64,000 nt of DNA from Polytrichum commune (Eukaryota; Streptophyta; Polytrichopsida; Polytrichales; Polytrichaceae), in NCBI GenBank assembly GCA_950295325.1, contig OX485807.1, positions 2,792,501 through 2,856,500 on the forward strand, in the 5' to 3' direction. The notes beneath the pieces are model-generated. The model was not told where the DNA came from and did no database searches. It saw nothing but the letters and a program-made list of their open reading frames with translations. This document shows, one piece after another, positions 60,305 to 64,000 of the stretch. The first letter of the stretch is position 1. Each line of letters begins with the position of its first letter. The position numbers and the translations under genes were made by a program.

Positions 60305-62180
60305 ATGACCTCACTACTCCCAGACTACATTCATTGTATAGGTCAGCAACTACTACAAGCCCTCAACGATCCAGGGCAACTAGGTACCATCTATCAAGGC
60401 CTAACCAAATACATATCCACTAAATATGGAGGTTCCCTACACCTACCTAAACTAAAACAACAAGCGTGCTCTAGGTCCCCTATAGCACGGACACTATTCC
60501 TACTCAAAAGAGAATATGAAATACATGTAACCACCAAAAACAAAACCTTCCCAGTCAAAAAAACCCCACTAGAAATAGCATGGAGAACCAACCCCATATA
60601 CAACACCCTCTTGGACCACTCTAAAATACAATCCCAAAAATACCTAGACAAACTTTATACATATGGCATAACCACTCTACCACAAATCTTAAACAAAACT
60701 AGCACATCCATCCTTACCCCCGAAGAATTCCGCATCACATACAAAAACGCACCCAAAACCATTAAGGCGGCACTACAACAAGCACAAACACTATTCTCTC
60801 AACCACAACAACCCGTACCCCAAAGAACACCCCAAACAACACAACACCCGACACAAACCACCGACCCCAACCTAAACCCAATATTTGGGAACGCCATACA
60901 TAAAATCATAAAAGAAAAAACTACCACAAGAAAGGACAAATGGGGAGCACAAGCCATCAAAAAAACATACTTATGCCAATGGCAGACCACGAACAACACC
61001 ACACATCAATGGCGCACAGAAGAAGACTTACTCCACCCGGACAACATATTTTTAAACCACAACCTATTAACCATCACACAATACCACACCGCAACCACAA
61101 CACAAAACACCACGAACACATATGTCAGTTACCTTACCAATACCCAAACAAAAGACACTAAGTTTATACATCCACCACTAACAATCACCAACCTCACACT
61201 AAACATCCATGAATGTAACCCCGACAAAGATATCATAACCAACAAACCGTCCATAACAACACACACATTAGGAGCAAATATATATGACCAAAAAGGAAAC
61301 TACATAGCTACCCTTACCCTCGAAAGGTTACATTGGCTATGGAACCAATTCTCTCATAACACCCTTCAACACCTCAAAAACTTCCTACAACCACCACCAC
61401 AAGATTTTGAAACAGAAATCCTATGGCTCCTACAAAGATACATAACTATACTCCCCAGGAAAAAGCCAAAAACTATCCAACCAAACAACCTACACCAAAC
61501 ACTACCCCCCGAAATCACCAAAACACTCATAGAATCCTTCCAAATTACACACTCATACTATTCATCCCCCCTCACTTGCCCTACCCAACTCACCCAATAT
61601 AACTCCCCACACACTCGAGACATACTATTTGGATCAATAGGCAAAGCAAACTCGGCTAAATGGACAGGGCATGGACTAGCGTTCCCCACGGACCACAATA
61701 CAACCCTCGAAGCCCTCCACTGGGCTAGAATGGCCGCTAAAGAGGATGCACAAACAATCACTATCCTAATAATAAACCACAAGGATTGGACACCACAACA
61801 AATACCACTAACAAACCCGGACATACACATCCTAGCCACAATCCCACCACATACTATAACATACAACCCCACGCCAGAATGGCCAAAATACTACCAATAC
61901 ACCGAACCATCCCTTACATCAATCATATGCGTACACAACCAAGGAACCATACTAAATAACACCCAAATACCAACCGCATTACAAAGAATACTCAAAAACA
62001 CTACACATACACACATAGACATCCACCCCATTAAACCCACACCCACACATTACAACGTTAAATTCTCTAACGCATGGAAAAATGCCCCTAAAACCACCCC
62101 CCTCCAAACCATAAACACCCACATAATACCCCTACCAAGCACATTCACAAACACATACCCCCTTAAATTCCACCCACAAC
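60305..62180 (+). other. ORF2 thumb and unassigned ~600-aa region
   Basis: Open without a stop for over 600 codons, though the rest of ORF2 is riddled with them. The first part (PKLKQQACSRSPIARTLFLL) is typical LINE post-RT sequence. Around 61556-61960 a distinct globular block reads SSPLTCPTQLTQY, DILFGSIGKA, EALHWARMAA, ITILIINHKDW. Its spacing loosely recalls PCIF1-type methyltransferases, but the catalytic NPPF is not present. I cannot assign it. Confidence 0.6.
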
Positions 62181-62185
62181 AGTGC

Positions 62186-62625
62186 ACATATACGGATGGA
62201 TCATTCATCCCCCCGACCAAAAACTCCGAAGGCCAAATAGAAGAAAACACTGCAGGATCGGGAGTATATAGCCCTAACAACAACACAAAAATCTCATAAA
62301 GATTACCAGGCTACCAAAACATACTTAGAGCCGAACTAAATGCAATTCTCATTGCCGTTAAAAATATACAACTCACTAAAATAGACACACACATATTTAC
62401 GGATAGCCTTAACAACATATACCTAATTAACAACCACATCCACCGCCCAACATCACAACACCACCACCCAGACAAACTACTCATAGCAGCAATAGTACGA
62501 CATATATACTGGACCCCACACAAAATACACATACATAAAGTACGGGCTCATACAGGCATCACCGGAAATGAAATAGCAGATGAACTAGCAAACGAAGGAA
62601 CTACCAAAGAAAAACCGGATACCAC
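62186..62625 (+). other. ORF2 RNase H domain
   Basis: All catalytic motifs are seen: YTDGSF (first Asp at 62195), RAELNA (Glu), FTDSLN (Asp) and RAHTGITGNEIADELAN (His and last Asp). The TAA at 62297 lies between the first and second motifs. RNase H would remove template RNA during reverse transcription. Confidence 0.9.
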
Positions 62626-62949
62626 CCCACGTATACACACTGCCCACTCGACCCCATACTGGCTAGCAGGCTGCCCAACAGCCACACACGACGGAGCCAT
62701 CCGTAACTTACGTACATTCATAACCAAAGAACACGAAACAAATGAAGCAAACCTAGCCAAACATAAATTCCCATACGTAGACAAATGGCTATCCAATACC
62801 CAAATAAACCAAAAACTCTCCAACCATTTTTGGCAAGACGAGAAAATCCCGGATACCCAAATCATCCAAATACTCAAATTCAGATACGCCCAATATATGG
62901 GTAACCACAGGAAAAACATATTTTGGCCTATCACACACCCAAACCCCAA

Positions 62950-63480
62950 TTGCATGCTATGCCATAAAAATGAACGTGACACATGGCCTCACCTACTATC
63001 CACATGTGAGCACCCATTCCTTAAAGGACTCAGAATTGCACGACACAACAAAGCAGTACATCTCATCGCCCAAACATTACAAGCCAACAAGAATACCAGA
63101 TTCTTTACACTAACAAACGCAGGTCACTTTAATAACCAACCACAAGAACAAACAGTACCGGAATGGCTGCTCCAATGCACTTGCCACCCAAACCCATGCC
63201 AATGCCTCGCCAAACTAAGACCAGACATCCTATGCATACTCGGAGCACCAAAACAAATACAACCACCTATATCACCCTCTCCCAAACATACGATCCAATT
63301 CATTGAATTCACATACTACCATGATAGATTCCCAGAACAAGCCATCACACACAAACATGCCAAATATGACCCACTAAATAACATCATCCAAAACAACGGT
63401 TGGAAAACCAACCCCCTCATAACCATCACGGCAGGAGTAAGAGGAGCCATACACGAACACTCCATTGAAAATCTCACAAA
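62950..63480 (+). other. ORF2 CCHC finger and restriction-like endonuclease domain
   Basis: CMLCHKNERDTWPHLLSTC (62955 on) is C-x2-C-x9-H-x4-C, the finger preceding the nuclease in R2-type elements. Then a CxCx4CxC cluster, RPD (63218-63226), IEFT (Glu at 63305) and KHAKY (63354 on). RPD..E-x-T..K-x-x-K-Y is the PD-(D/E)XK arrangement of R2/R4/Dualen restriction-like nucleases. This part of the frame is uninterrupted. Confidence 0.8.
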
Positions 63481-63616
63481 AATAAACATCCCAAAATCAA
63501 ACATCAAAAAATTGATGAAAGACATACACCAAAACGCCATCAAATACCTTACCTACTTAGTATTAAATAAAAGAAAACTAGACAACAGACAAAAACCCGT
63601 ACCCCCTCCTAATTAA

Positions 63617-63770
63617 AGATAGCTTGTTTGTATTAAAACCCTAGAGCCCACCTCCCCACAGGAGGCATAAAACCATACACTGCATCACGGAATACCGTGA
63701 TCAGTGCATGGCTAACGGGCTCGCATTCACGCTGGTATCATATACTAGCGTTACTTTTTCTTTTCTTTTC
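63617..63770 (+). other. LINE 3' UTR with three hairpins and TTTTC tail
   Basis: Hairpins: CCTCC-CCACA-GGAGG (63651-63665); a two-part stem CACTG..ATCACGG-AATA-CCGTGAT-CAGTG with one bulge (63678-63706); CGCTGGTAT-CAT-ATACTAGCG (63730-63750, one G-T pair). The tail TTTTTC-TTTTC-TTTTC runs to 63770. Such structures are plausible reverse-transcriptase recognition sites. Confidence 0.85.
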
Positions 63771-63784
63771 TTCCATATTTTACC
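63771..63784. repeat. Right target-site duplication of the LINE
   Basis: TTCCATATTTTACC, identical to 50797-50810. Confidence 0.95.
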
Positions 63785-64000
63785 AACAAAGATGACACTG
63801 GTAGTTTGGACATTATAGAACATTAGCATTTTTACTTGATAAAAGAACTACATCAATAGTAGAAAAATATATATAGCACTGTGTAATACAAATTCGATGG
63901 AGAGAGTATGCCATGTAACACTCAGATTTGACCGCGATTGCTGCTGATGGTTAAATCTCATGTAGTAGCTGGAGCTTTGATAGCTACACCTGTAGATCCA
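63785..64000. other. Flank after the LINE, nothing seen
   Basis: AT-rich host sequence that would have been continuous with 50796 before insertion. No gene visible. Confidence 0.6.

Larger units (their letters stand above)
54738..63616 (+). pseudogene. LINE ORF2 polyprotein, disabled
   Basis: Starts as ATGGATAG overlapping the ORF1 stop, with a hydrophobic stretch (WFIFAICFVFHYFYNKG). Pieces lie in shifting frames: 54738-54932, 54941-56632, then one frame from about 56640 to 58150 (second 2A-like site and APE), another near 59061 (RT start), and a last frame from about 59340 to 63616. In-frame stops include TAG near 57364, three TAA within a 12-bp tandem repeat at 57781-57810, TAG near 59186 (a Trp codon expected), TAA at 60113 and TAA at 62297. 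Domains are listed separately. Disruptions look random rather than like one programmed recoding site, so this copy is dead. Confidence 0.85.
50811..63770 (+). mobile_element. Dualen-like non-LTR retrotransposon, 12.96 kb, full-length but inactive
   Basis: Bounded by an exact 14-bp target duplication, starting GGTTGCGTTA and ending in a TTTTC-repeat tail, so it is a complete target-primed insertion. Order: GC-rich leader, RNA-binding ORF1, then ORF2 with a hydrophobic amino end, 2A-like motif, APE endonuclease, reverse transcriptase, unassigned domain, RNase H, CCHC finger and restriction-like endonuclease. Carrying both APE and restriction-like nucleases is the defining trait of the Dualen/RandI clade, first described in Chlamydomonas. 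At least ten in-frame stops and several frame changes disable it, while the terminal duplication is still perfect. The plus strand is strikingly A+C-rich from about 51.3 kb onwards. Confidence 0.88.

Noticed and set aside
57340-62300. Alternative genetic code or stop-codon readthrough in ORF2
   Set aside because: Stops are of mixed type (TAG, TAA), sit at unrelated residues, coexist with frameshifts, and host genes read normally.

Overview
Nuclear DNA of a green plant (streptophyte), AT-rich and gene-poor. Evidence: intron-containing genes for a plastid-type YceD/DUF177 protein and a plant-type CUE-DUF1771-SMR protein, plant telomere motifs (TTTAGGG) and a Stowaway-type MITE. The large LINE near the right end belongs to a type best known from green algae, so a non-seed plant or streptophyte alga is plausible, but the species cannot be fixed from the sequence. 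Most of the window is repeat-derived spacer; typical genes are split into short exons by introns that themselves carry MITEs.

Layout. 1-16.8 kb: no convincing gene; MITEs (Stowaway-like, Tourist-like and three other inverted-repeat families), a 36-41 bp minisatellite and scattered poly-G/C tracts. 16.9-21.1 kb, minus strand: SMR-domain gene. 21.1-28 kb: spacer with decayed coding-like fragments. 28.1-31 kb: promoter-like G-box/CCAAT cluster, then an intronless GC-rich gene for a SdpI-like membrane protein, followed by two decayed tandem copies of its 3' end. 34.3-39.7 kb: DUF177/YceD gene, six exons resolved plus an uncertain first exon. 42.5-47.5 kb: one or two unrecognised genes, with a 1.8 kb composite of ~540 bp tandem repeats between the exon groups. 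48.0-49.4 kb: intact 469-aa ORF with a C2HC zinc finger, family unknown. 49.6 kb: 14-bp minisatellite.

50.8-63.8 kb: a full-length but inactivated 12.96 kb non-LTR retrotransposon bounded by an exact 14-bp target-site duplication. It has an RRM-like/coiled-coil ORF1 and a very long ORF2 with a 2A-like motif, APE endonuclease, reverse transcriptase, an unassigned domain, RNase H, a CCHC finger and a restriction-like endonuclease. Two different endonucleases in one element is the hallmark of the Dualen (RandI) clade. This is the most notable system in the window.

The DUF177 and SMR genes are ordinary single-copy-looking host genes with no operon-like relationship; neighbouring genes appear functionally unrelated. 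Splice junctions were inferred by eye from GT-AG sites, reading-frame continuity and family resemblance.
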